Position numbers and translations under genes: made by a program | Shown here: positions 42,976-50,066 of the stretch, one piece after another | Layout: every line of letters starts with the position of its first letter | Position numbering within the stretch: position 1 is the first letter of the stretch | Notes under the pieces: model-generated | Databases searched by the model: none | The model's input: only the letters and a program-made list of their open reading frames with translations | Told to the model about the DNA's origin: nothing | Origin: Bacteroidales bacterium UBA3623 | GTDB taxonomy: Bacteria; Bacteroidota; Bacteroidia; Bacteroidales; UBA932 | Length of the DNA stretch: 50,080 bases | NCBI GenBank assembly: GCA_002373715.1 | Contig: DFLI01000096.1 | Span: 1 to 50,080, forward strand | Reading direction: 5' to 3'

Positions 42976-43161
42976 ATGGGATATAGTAGGACAAAAACGG
43001 AAGCAGAGAAAGAGCAAATCAGCAACAAAATGAAAGCGTATTGGAGTAGGATGAGCGAAATTGACCGCGAGAAGAGACGCGAGAAGGTCTCAACCAAAAT
43101 GAAGCAATTATGGTCTCAGGTTCCACGGACCACAGACCAAGAAACTCAATCCAATTGGTAA
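42976..43161 (+). CDS. Small basic protein, 61 aa (doubtful)
   Basis: MGYSRTKTEAEKEQISNKMK begins a strongly charged, basic, helical peptide with a repeated pattern (EKxxISxKMKxxWS and EKVSTKMKQLWS) resembling NUMOD3-type nuclease-associated repeats. It follows the nested repeat and precedes a hairpin at 43167-43198. It may be a real DNA-binding peptide or a fragment of a lost homing-endonuclease-like gene. Confidence 0.4.
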   Translation: MGYSRTKTEAEKEQISNKMKAYWSRMSEIDREKRREKVSTKMKQLWSQVPRTTDQETQSNW

Positions 43162-43166
43162 ACGCT

Positions 43167-43198
43167 ATCCCCAGGGGTCCGAGATTATCCTTGGGGAT
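43167..43198 (+). terminator. Weak hairpin after the 61-aa gene
   Basis: ATCCCCAGG pairs imperfectly with CCTTGGGGAT (one bulged base), followed by TATTGTTTT. It may be a terminator; the U-tract is poor. Confidence 0.35.
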
Positions 43199-43392
43199 TA
43201 TTGTTTTCCAATGAGGACCGAACTGCGGTTTTCCGTAAAAACCAAAATAACGCGTTTTGTTGTAGAAATAGAAATAATCCTATAACATATTATTATTCAG
43301 CAAAATACAACCGTTCCCTTGGGGCTGTTTTGTGCCACAAAAATGCACCAGTACAAACCTTCCAAATCCCTTTAAAACCCCGCGTAGGACTA

Positions 43393-44007
43393 TTAGTTGA
43401 GGTGAAGAGACCGTGTGTATTCCAAATACGCTGGACGCAGCCAATACTCCTTCATTTTCTCTGCATTGGCATCAGGACACTTCGCTTGGACCGTTGAGGT
43501 AATCTCTTCCAGATACATTTCCATAAGAGGTTGGTTCTGCTGGGCTGAAATCATCTTATCAAGCCACAGATTAAACTCCTTCTCGCCATATGCAGCCAGC
43601 CAGTCCTCTGCTGTTGAGGTTTTGACTTGCTGCTTAGGGGATTGCTTCCTCACCTTCTTAGTAACAGGCTTTATCTTGGGCTTATAGTTGTTGATGGTAT
43701 CCCAACACAGCGAATATTGGTATGCTGCCATACGGTTCCTTTTAACCTTAATGAAACCATAACCTTGAAGTCTTTTGATACTTGTCGTTATCGTCCTTTC
43801 CGTAACGCCCACTCGCTCTGCAAGCCAAGAAGCAAGGCAATAGAAGGTCTCTTGCTTACGGGTCTCATTGAAAAGAAACCAGCGGTTGATGAGATTAGAC
43901 ATTACTTTACAGTCAATCGGGTCAATCTCGCCCGATTGGAACAGGGCATCTGGAATCCTTGTCCAGTGTGCCTCTTGTGGTTGATTAGTTGAAGTGTTTA
44001 CTTCCAT
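43393..44007 (-). CDS. Winged-helix (HTH_36-like) protein, possible replication initiator
   Basis: The 204-aa protein has an N-terminal region HWTRIPDALFQSGEIDPIDCKVMSNLINRW and a winged HTH (WLAERVGVTERTITTSIKRLQGYGFIKVKR, residues about 63-92) like those of replication or phage-O-type proteins. The C-terminal half is basic (KPKIKPVTKKVRKQ) then acidic and helical. It may start replication of the excised circle or regulate it; this is inference. Confidence 0.65.
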   Translation of the reverse strand: MEVNTSTNQPQEAHWTRIPDALFQSGEIDPIDCKVMSNLINRWFLFNETRKQETFYCLASWLAERVGVTERTITTSIKRLQGYGFIKVKRNRMAAYQYSLCWDTINNYKPKIKPVTKKVRKQSPKQQVKTSTAEDWLAAYGEKEFNLWLDKMISAQQNQPLMEMYLEEITSTVQAKCPDANAEKMKEYWLRPAYLEYTRSLHLN

Positions 44008-44491
44008 CTAATAAGTATTTGTGTCCTTGCACGATGCAGACACCCCAAGCAGCATCTGCTTTGCAATGACAGGTAAATAATAGGTTGCTTGGAACCGTGA
44101 AGATGGTTATCCAATAAGGATTGGGCTGGGGGTCCCTACCTTAAAATTGGATAATGCTATATTGTGGTTTGGAGGTCCAAGGCTATCTTAGCACATTGGA
44201 ATGACCAAAGAAGAACAGGAAGGATTTCACCCTTGAAACTGGTGTTTCTTTCTCGTCCTTGGCAAATATACAAAAAAGATTAAAACTTGAAAAATGTGGC
44301 ATTCTCGTTCTCAGTTCAACTGTCCAAAGACATTTCCGCCTTTATGTATAAGGTTCTTTATGTATAGAAGTAATTCTTTAATCTTTTTTATTTAGTATAG
44401 ATTTAGCAGAAAAATCTTCGGGTCCTATTGCTTCCAAATGCGTCTTCTTTTGTCGTGGTTTTCGTCTGGGACTGCTTCCAAATGCAGGTAT
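44008..44491. other. Gene-free region with short inverted and direct repeats
   Basis: No supported gene. It contains the 9-bp inverted repeat TTATCCAAT (44107-44115) and ATTGGATAA (44146-44154), and two copies of TGCTTCCAAATGC (44429-44441 and 44473-44485), 44 bp apart. These could be binding sites for the integrase or the winged-helix protein. Confidence 0.5.
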
Positions 44492-44528
44492 AAAAAACTT
44501 GGGCAATGGAACTAATCCAATGCCCAAG
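44492..44528 (-). terminator. Integrase gene terminator
   Basis: On the minus strand, arms of 13 bp (44516-44528 and 44498-44510) pair with one mismatch and are followed by six T residues. It lies about 100 bases past the integrase stop. Confidence 0.75.
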
Positions 44529-44625
44529 CCAATGTCTTGTATGAAAACTGGTAGGTTGACTACCTCCTATAAATAGCAGGTTCAAGAGACTAAGTGAAAG
44601 TTGGATGTTTTAATGTTACTTTTTA

Positions 44626-45930
44626 TTAGCTCCCCTGTTTCTTAGCTTCGAGTATTTTCACCACCTCGTCCACTCCATACTTGTCCATAAGATTATTGAA
44701 ATCTTCTTCCAAAGACGACTTCCCAACTTCCTGAGTATCGAGCATCTCACTAATGATGTCTTTGTTCTTATCAAGTATGGCTGCTGACAATCCTTTAAGA
44801 TATGCCTCTGTCGTATTTGAAGAGGCGTGTCCCAGTAATTTTTGGATTTGCTCTTTTGAAAGACCTCTATCTCTCACGACTGTTGCATAAGTATGTCGAG
44901 CATCATATGTGGTAATCTTACGCAGACCAGCCCCCTCACTCAAACCATCCAATCCTTTATTTATCTTCTTAATGATATCGTGAATCCGATTTCTTATCGC
45001 GATATCACCCACATATCCAGTCAGGAACGGCAGAATGAAATAATCTGGGTGTTTTATATCAATCTTGCCGTACTTGTTGAAAATATCCTCAGCCCTCGAC
45101 ACCAAAGGTATTACAATGGGAATGGGGTTCTTTCTGGTTTTACGTCTGATAAAAGAAATGTTTTCTCCTTCAATGTTTGCATTTTTGAGGCTCAGAATGT
45201 CTCCAATATTGGCACCAGAACACGCGATAGATAGAATGAAAAAATCTTGACCGAACTCTTCCTTTTCTGTTCTTGCTTTATACTGCAAGAAAGCAGCCAG
45301 TTCTTCCTCAGACAATCCAGCGTGACTTCGCCCGATGCTTCGCTTTGCGTATTTAGCAAATGGATTGTGTCCTTCAACTAACCCGTCATCCAACGCTTGT
45401 TGGAAAATAGCCTTTAATTGTCGGCAATAGATACGAATTGAGTTCTCTGACAACCCATCTTCCTTCATCTTCGCAACCATTGAATCAACAAACTCTTCGT
45501 CAATCGCCTCTATCTTGACACCAGAGTGAACCCTCTCAACCCAATTAGCAGAAGCCTTATAGTTTTGTTTTGTCGAATACACATCGAGCCGTTGGACATA
45601 CCCCTCTGAAATTGAAGCAAAAGACTTATCCTCCTTCCTTTCCCCATAAACCCCTTCCCTATACTTTTTCAGGAACAGTTCAAAAGAAAAATCACTACCC
45701 AGGTCATCCACAATTGTATTAGCAATGTCAAATGCTTTCTTAGCCTCTGACAACGCATCCTTGTAGGCTTTGAGTTTCGAGTTAGAGAACTCCGCCACAC
45801 TAAGTCTCTTTTCGGTGTTTAGAGAATAAAGATGCGGCTTACGATTGAAGGTTACTCGCAACTTCAACAACCGCTTTTCCGATTTGTCTGTCGGGTCAAG
45901 AATGATTTTTATTGTGGCTTTGCTTTTCAT
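44626..45930 (-). CDS. int: Tyrosine integrase of the island
   Basis: The 434-aa protein has an arm-type N terminus, a SAM-like core-binding domain (about 105-190) and a catalytic domain. Active-site residues visible: K264 in RRKTRK, R345 in TYDARHTYAT, H368 in LLGH and the nucleophile Y377 in TEAYLKG. Position 342, often histidine, is tyrosine, as is common in this branch. The first catalytic arginine expected in a TGxR-type motif is absent: the segment reads CSGANIGDI, with asparagine at 241. Similar loss is known in IntDOT. It presumably recombines the 48-bp repeats. Its promoter is at 45949-45980 and its terminator at 44492-44528. Confidence 0.92.
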   Translation of the reverse strand: MKSKATIKIILDPTDKSEKRLLKLRVTFNRKPHLYSLNTEKRLSVAEFSNSKLKAYKDALSEAKKAFDIANTIVDDLGSDFSFELFLKKYREGVYGERKEDKSFASISEGYVQRLDVYSTKQNYKASANWVERVHSGVKIEAIDEEFVDSMVAKMKEDGLSENSIRIYCRQLKAIFQQALDDGLVEGHNPFAKYAKRSIGRSHAGLSEEELAAFLQYKARTEKEEFGQDFFILSIACSGANIGDILSLKNANIEGENISFIRRKTRKNPIPIVIPLVSRAEDIFNKYGKIDIKHPDYFILPFLTGYVGDIAIRNRIHDIIKKINKGLDGLSEGAGLRKITTYDARHTYATVVRDRGLSKEQIQKLLGHASSNTTEAYLKGLSAAILDKNKDIISEMLDTQEVGKSSLEEDFNNLMDKYGVDEVVKILEAKKQGS

Positions 45931-45934
45931 TGGT

Positions 45935-45980
45935 TATCTTTGCTTCAACAAAGATACAAAAACTAAGGCAAAAAGCACAA
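45935..45980 (-). promoter_or_regulatory. Integrase promoter within a palindrome
   Basis: Minus-strand TTG (complement of 45978-45980), 21 bp and TATCTTTG (45949-45956). The -7 box is half of a perfect inverted repeat, TATCTTTG (45935-45942), 6 bp and CAAAGATA (45949-45956), which could be an operator. Confidence 0.65.
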
Positions 45981-46105
45981 TAACTATAACAAAACCTATA
46001 ACATTTTCAAGAAAGGAAAAGAAAGGAGCAAAAGCAATCAATCTATATAAGACTGGTTTACAGTATATTAAGAATTATTAAGAATAGACAAGAAATAATA
46101 AACCT

Positions 46106-46153
46106 TGACTGTTAATCAGAGGGTCGTTGGTTCAAGTCCAACAGGGGGAGCAA
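46106..46153 (+). repeat. Right attachment repeat (tRNA-Asn 3' part)
   Basis: Identical to 29248-29295 over 48 bp. It lacks the 5' half of the tRNA and a promoter and is not a gene. Confidence 0.93.
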
Positions 46154-46183
46154 GAGGTCAACATTCCGTTGGCCTCTTTTTTT
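46154..46183 (+). terminator. Original tRNA-Asn terminator, now displaced
   Basis: GAGGTCAAC and GTTGGCCTC pair around ATTCC with one G-T, followed by seven T residues. It directly follows the right repeat, where the uninterrupted tRNA gene would have ended. Confidence 0.8.
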
Positions 46184-46206
46184 GTATCCTTCTCCTAATT
46201 TTTTAC

Positions 46207-46214
46207 TAACTTTG
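46207..46214 (+). promoter_or_regulatory. -7 element (TAACTTTG) of the channel gene
   Basis: Matches the Bacteroidota -7 box and leaves a leader of about 26 nt before the ATG. Confidence 0.5.
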
Positions 46215-46244
46215 ATTTGTTTTACCAGAAAGTGAGTTTTAACT

Positions 46245-47036
46245 ATGGATGTTCGGAAAAGAATTTACGAGATTGTAGAGCAGGGACGCTCGGGAGACAA
46301 AGTCAGTATCCTCTACGATATTCTGATGCTAGTGGCCATTACGGCCAGCATTGTGCCGCTTACCTTCGTTGATGAGAAGCCGGTCTTCAGAACCATTGAA
46401 CTGGTCACGGTGTCCTTCTTTATTCTGGACTACGTTCTCCGTTGGATAACGGCCGATTACCGCCAGGGAAAGAAAGGCTGGTCCTTTGTGCTTTATCCTT
46501 TCACAGGGTGGGCCATCATAGACCTCCTGTCCATTCTACCTGGTCTGAGCCTCTTGGCCCCCGGCTTCAAGATTTTCCGTGTCACGCGTCTTCTCAAAAT
46601 ACTGCGTCTTTTCAAGTTTATCCGTTACTCCAACAAGATTCAGGTGCTGGGACGCGTTATCCACAAGGAAAGGGAAGTTCTCCTTTCAGTGCTGGTCATC
46701 TCCATCTTCTACGTTTTCCTCACGGCCCTTATCATGTTCAATGCAGAGCCGCATATTAACCCGGCAACCGGAACCGCCACCTTCGACAGTTTCTTTGATG
46801 CGCTATATTGGGCCACGGTAACCCTTACCACCGTGGGCTACGGAGATCTCACGCCGGTTACCGATTTAGGCCGATTTGTGAGCATGCTCTCCTCTCTGAT
46901 TGGCGTAGCCATCATTGCCCTGCCTTCCGGCGTAATCACCGCCAGTTACCTGGAAGAACTGCGCACCGAAAAGCAGGCCAAGGCCGAACAAGAGAATCAG
47001 AAGGAATCGGATTCGAAGTCCAATCTGCTAAATTAA
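46245..47036 (+). CDS. Voltage-gated-type potassium channel
   Basis: The 263-aa inner-membrane protein has six helices as in Kv channels. S4 carries spaced arginines and lysines (FRVTRLLKILRLFKFIRY, residues 111-128). The selectivity filter is TTVGYGD (195-201), and the pore helices flank it. The cytoplasmic C terminus is short and charged. It probably moves K+ across the membrane in response to voltage. It is the first chromosomal gene right of the island and converges with the TPR gene with 1 base between them. Confidence 0.92.
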   Translation: MDVRKRIYEIVEQGRSGDKVSILYDILMLVAITASIVPLTFVDEKPVFRTIELVTVSFFILDYVLRWITADYRQGKKGWSFVLYPFTGWAIIDLLSILPGLSLLAPGFKIFRVTRLLKILRLFKFIRYSNKIQVLGRVIHKEREVLLSVLVISIFYVFLTALIMFNAEPHINPATGTATFDSFFDALYWATVTLTTVGYGDLTPVTDLGRFVSMLSSLIGVAIIALPSGVITASYLEELRTEKQAKAEQENQKESDSKSNLLN

Positions 47037-47037
47037 G

Positions 47038-48216
47038 CTACTCTTCCATAAAGAGCTCGCCCTTAATCTGTTCGATACTCTTTTTTACGAAGTTGTACCC
47101 CGAAGAACCGGGGCGGGCTACTTTCATGTACTTCTCGTACCATTCCAGGGCATTTTTATAGTCCTTGTTGTACTCGTAACAGTAGCCAATGGTAGAGAGG
47201 GCCGATATATTCTTGGGGTTGTAACGGTAGGCTTCCTTGTAGTGTTCAATGGCCTGGTCCCAGGAATCCTGCCTTCTGAAATACCCCACTCCATACTGCT
47301 GGTGAATGCGGGACATCATAACGGGATCCGGCTGTAGCATGTCCATGGCCTTGTCCAGCCAGACCTTTACATCGTCTTCGAACAGACGCAAGGCCTCTGC
47401 CTTCACGGCGGCTATGGAATAGGCCAGGTTTACGTCGCTGGAGTCTATCTGCCAGGCGGCCAGCAGCTCCTGTTCGGCCCTGTACGTGACATTCTCATGC
47501 CAGAAGCTCTGGCCCAGATAATAGTGGATGGGATAAGTGTCGTTGCCTATCTCTTCCTGCCGCTGGAAAACCTTCACGGCCTCTTTGTAGTTTCCCTTCA
47601 GGTACAGCGCCAGGCCCTTCAACGGGGCAATGGTGGTGTTGTCCGGGTCTTCGGCCAGAAAGGGCTCCGTGATGGCCACCGCTTCGTCGTATTGATCGGC
47701 CGATAAAAGGACGTTCACCGCCTTGGAGAGCACCGCTTCGTTCATGGGCTTGTAAGCCAGGGAACGGCGGTAATACCACAGGGCCGAATCCCCCTGCTCC
47801 ATTTGGCGGAAGCTGTCTCCGATAACGCCCAGCACCGCCGGAATGGTATCTATTTGGAGCACTTCTCTTCCTGCCTGGATGCTCAGGGGCCAGGCTTTGA
47901 GCCGGGAATAGATTTGCATCTGCCGGATCTTGTAAAGGACATTGCCGGGTATGCGGGAGGATAGCAGGAAGTAGGTTCCTGCCGCCGTCTCGTAGTCGCC
48001 GCTTTGGAAATGGCAGTCGGCCAGTTCGGCAAACACCTGTTCGTCAAGCATCTGGGGATTCACCAGGGCCGACAGCATCTCGATGGCTTCATCGGTCTTG
48101 TAGATACTCTTAAGGTATTTGGCCTGGGCCAGCACGGAGTCCCGGTGGCTGGTCTGCGCCCATAGGGAGGGGACGCAGACCGTCATCCACAGCAGGAAGA
48201 GAAAAGTTCGTTTCAT
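47038..48216 (-). CDS. Exported TPR protein
   Basis: The 392-aa product has a signal peptide (MKRTFLFLLWMTVCVPSLWAQ) and a series of tetratricopeptide-like repeats, such as DSALWYYRRSLAYKPMNEAVL and WDQAIEHYKEAYRYNPKNISAL. TPR proteins act as periplasmic scaffolds. ATG 48216 lies in an ATGA overlap with the M56 gene, so it is the third gene of the BlaI operon. A link to signalling by the M56 protein is inferred from position. Confidence 0.85.
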   Translation of the reverse strand: MKRTFLFLLWMTVCVPSLWAQTSHRDSVLAQAKYLKSIYKTDEAIEMLSALVNPQMLDEQVFAELADCHFQSGDYETAAGTYFLLSSRIPGNVLYKIRQMQIYSRLKAWPLSIQAGREVLQIDTIPAVLGVIGDSFRQMEQGDSALWYYRRSLAYKPMNEAVLSKAVNVLLSADQYDEAVAITEPFLAEDPDNTTIAPLKGLALYLKGNYKEAVKVFQRQEEIGNDTYPIHYYLGQSFWHENVTYRAEQELLAAWQIDSSDVNLAYSIAAVKAEALRLFEDDVKVWLDKAMDMLQPDPVMMSRIHQQYGVGYFRRQDSWDQAIEHYKEAYRYNPKNISALSTIGYCYEYNKDYKNALEWYEKYMKVARPGSSGYNFVKKSIEQIKGELFMEE

Positions 48217-49529
48217 CGGAGTTGGAAAATCACGGGGAAGACGTAGGTGACCCGAACGGGGGTTCCACCCTGCGAGCCGGGTTCCCACTTGGGAGAGTTG
48301 GAAATCACCCGTACAGCCTCGTCGTCCAGAATAGAATTAACGCCTCTAAGCACTTTCACGTCCTTCACGGAGCCATCAGTGTCCACGGTGAACTGGAGGG
48401 TGACCCGTCCCTGGATCTTCTTGTCTTTGGCTTCCTGAGGGTAAGAGAGGTTGGAATTCACCCATTTGGAGAACTCATTGGCATCTCCTCCGTTGAAGGT
48501 GGGCTTGTTTTCCACTACGGAGAAGGAAACGGTCTCTGCATCGGGCGAGCCGGTCTCCTTGGAGATGGAGACGGTGGTGGGAACGTCATCGGCCGGAGCG
48601 ACGGGCTCTACAGCCAGGGATTCCATAGCCGGAGCTTCGGAAGCCGGGGCCTCCTCTGCGGCCGGAGCCGGAGTTTTGCTGTTTTTGGCCGGGTTGCAGG
48701 CATAGACAACGATGAGCATGACAGGGATGAGGCCCAGATAGTAGAGGCGCACCCTGCTGTTGGAAGAAGGTTTGAGCATCATGGTAATACGGTTTTTTAG
48801 TTGGGCGTGCTGGAAGCCGCTGGCTAGGGTGAAACGTTGTTCTCCCACGGCTTTCCGCACCAGTAACAGTTGATATTGGGTAGCATCGATGCCTTTGTAG
48901 ATAACGCCTTCGTCGGCCTCATACTCGTGCAGGAGGCCCAGCTCTGTGCGGGCCATCCACACCAGCGGATTCCACCACCACACCATCTGGATAAGTCGGA
49001 AAAGGAAGAGGTCCAGATAATGCCGGCACTGCACGTGCATGCATTCATGGGTAAAGATGGCCGGATGGGTTTCCAGGTCTTTCTCCCCTATGAAAATGGT
49101 TTTCCCGAAGGTAAAGGACGGGAGGTCCCGGTCCAGGACAACCACCTTGTAGCCGTCCTTTTGGGTATGCCTTCCGTTGGATGTAAGCTTGTGCATTTTC
49201 CAGGCCGACAGGAGGGTGTACAGCAGCACGGCGGCGGCACCGGCTATGTACAGGGTAGCGATGAGGGCCGTCCAGGAAATGCCGGCTTCCGCTGCCTGAG
49301 CCTGGGCGGCATTGTCCACCGCTGAAATGGAAAGAAGCCCGGCCGATACAGCCGCGGGCAGTGTCCGCAGCCTTAGCATGGGCAAAAGGGCACAGATGAC
49401 CGAGCCCAGCAAAAGGGCCGCACGGTTGAAGCGGAAGCAGGTGGTGCGCCGCATCACCAGCATATAAAAGGCGTAGAAAATGCCCAGATACAGGCCGCTG
49501 CGCAGTATATATAAAAGAAACGCACTCAT
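48213..49529 (-). CDS. M56-family (BlaR1/MecR1-like) membrane protease with TonB-like C terminus
   Basis: The 438-aa protein has several N-terminal membrane helices, the zinc motif HECMH (161-165) and the third-ligand region HEYEADE (201-207). After another membrane helix (YYLGLIPVMLIVVYAC) comes an Ala/Pro/Glu-rich linker and a TonB_C-like domain (SYPQEAKDKKIQGRVTLQFTVDTDG). BlaR1-type proteins sense a signal outside and cleave the partner repressor. Here the beta-lactam sensor is replaced by a TonB-like domain. The start overlaps blaI in an ATGA. The signal is unknown. Confidence 0.88.
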   Translation of the reverse strand: MSAFLLYILRSGLYLGIFYAFYMLVMRRTTCFRFNRAALLLGSVICALLPMLRLRTLPAAVSAGLLSISAVDNAAQAQAAEAGISWTALIATLYIAGAAAVLLYTLLSAWKMHKLTSNGRHTQKDGYKVVVLDRDLPSFTFGKTIFIGEKDLETHPAIFTHECMHVQCRHYLDLFLFRLIQMVWWWNPLVWMARTELGLLHEYEADEGVIYKGIDATQYQLLLVRKAVGEQRFTLASGFQHAQLKNRITMMLKPSSNSRVRLYYLGLIPVMLIVVYACNPAKNSKTPAPAAEEAPASEAPAMESLAVEPVAPADDVPTTVSISKETGSPDAETVSFSVVENKPTFNGGDANEFSKWVNSNLSYPQEAKDKKIQGRVTLQFTVDTDGSVKDVKVLRGVNSILDDEAVRVISNSPKWEPGSQGGTPVRVTYVFPVIFQLR

Positions 49530-49891
49530 GACTTCTTGTTTTCAATGGTTGCAATGAGGGCCTTCAGTTCTTCCAGGTCCAGCTTGTCCTCTTCCACAAA
49601 CTGGGAAACCAGGGAAGCGTAGGAATTGTTGTAATACTGGGCCACCACGTCCGAAACGGTGCTTCCCCGGTATTCCCGCTCACTGATCTTCACTTTGTAT
49701 CGGAAGGAATTGGCCATGGGCTCCCGCTCCACAAATCCTTTCTCCTCCAGAAATTTCACCAGGGTGGCTACGGTATTATAATGGGGCTTGGGCTCCGGTA
49801 TATAGGAAATCAAATCCCGGATGAACATGCTTCCGTGTTCCCAGAAGATGTTCATGAGCATCTCTTCTTTCGCTGTTAGTTTCTGCTTCAT
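49526..49891 (-). CDS. BlaI/MecI-family repressor
   Basis: The 121-aa winged-helix protein (KLTAKEEMLMNIFWEHGSMF, with HYNTVATLVKFLEEKGFVERE as recognition helix and wing) represses its own operon until cleaved by the M56 partner. The C-terminal helices serve for dimerisation. It starts the blaI-M56-TPR operon. A palindrome 53 bases upstream is the likely operator. Confidence 0.92.
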   Translation of the reverse strand: MKQKLTAKEEMLMNIFWEHGSMFIRDLISYIPEPKPHYNTVATLVKFLEEKGFVEREPMANSFRYKVKISEREYRGSTVSDVVAQYYNNSYASLVSQFVEEDKLDLEELKALIATIENKKS

Positions 49892-49919
49892 CTCGTGACA
49901 GTTTTAGCGTCATCCGTCA

Positions 49920-49927
49920 CAAAGGTA
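49920..49927 (-). promoter_or_regulatory. -7 element of the BlaI operon
   Basis: Minus-strand TACCTTTG lies about 28 bases before the ATG. The expected -33 region falls inside the palindrome at 49944-49964. Confidence 0.55.
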
Positions 49928-49943
49928 AAACAATATTTTTATA

Positions 49944-49964
49944 TCTCCTAATTTTTTTAGGAGA
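49944..49964. promoter_or_regulatory. Probable BlaI operator palindrome
   Basis: TCTCCTAA and TTAGGAGA pair perfectly around five T residues. A further half-site, TAGGAGA, occurs at 49979-49985. Position over the -33 region fits repression by the BlaI-type protein. Confidence 0.6.
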
Positions 49965-49997
49965 ATTCCGTGAAAAAATAGGAGATTGAGGTATGTC

Positions 49998-50066
49998 GTC
50001 ATCCCGACCCAGGGGGTTTGGGGGGTTAGCCCCCCAATGAGTCGAAGGCTCTTTGGTCATCCCGAC
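49998..50066. repeat. REP-like element: direct repeats around a G/C hairpin
   Basis: GTCATCCCGAC occurs at 49998-50008 and 50056-50066. Between them TTGGGGGG and CCCCCCAA pair around TTAG (50018-50037). The CCCAGGGGG part is shared with the hairpin near 1889-1908. No gene is seen in the last 190 bases. Confidence 0.55.

Larger units (their letters stand above)
29248..46153. mobile_element. tRNA-Asn-integrated genomic island with restriction/defence genes
   Basis: The boundaries are a 48-bp perfect direct repeat at 29248-29295 and 46106-46153, so one unit is 16,858 bp. The DNA inside is visibly more A+T-rich than its flanks and its genes are of accessory type. A tyrosine integrase is encoded 175 bp inside the right repeat. 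Cargo: Type ISP restriction-modification enzyme, GmrSD-like protein, HTH-SIS protein, exported protein, several small proteins, a serine recombinase and a winged-helix protein. No relaxase, coupling protein, conjugation, phage structural or transposase gene is seen, so it would need a helper to move between cells, or moves by a route I cannot recognise. Confidence 0.92.

Noticed and set aside
43201..43497. 98-codon plus-strand frame
   Set aside because: It overlaps the end of the winged-helix gene in antisense, has low-complexity composition, no promoter and no recognisable domain.
44403..44585. 60-codon frame on the minus strand
   Set aside because: It spans the integrase terminator hairpin and the direct repeats, has no homology that I recognise and no promoter.
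46106..46153. Second tRNA-Asn gene
   Set aside because: Only the 3' part is present, without the acceptor 5' strand, D arm or promoter; it is the right attachment repeat.
29248..46153. Integrative conjugative element or prophage
   Set aside because: No relaxase, VirD4-like, VirB4-like, terminase, portal or capsid gene was seen.
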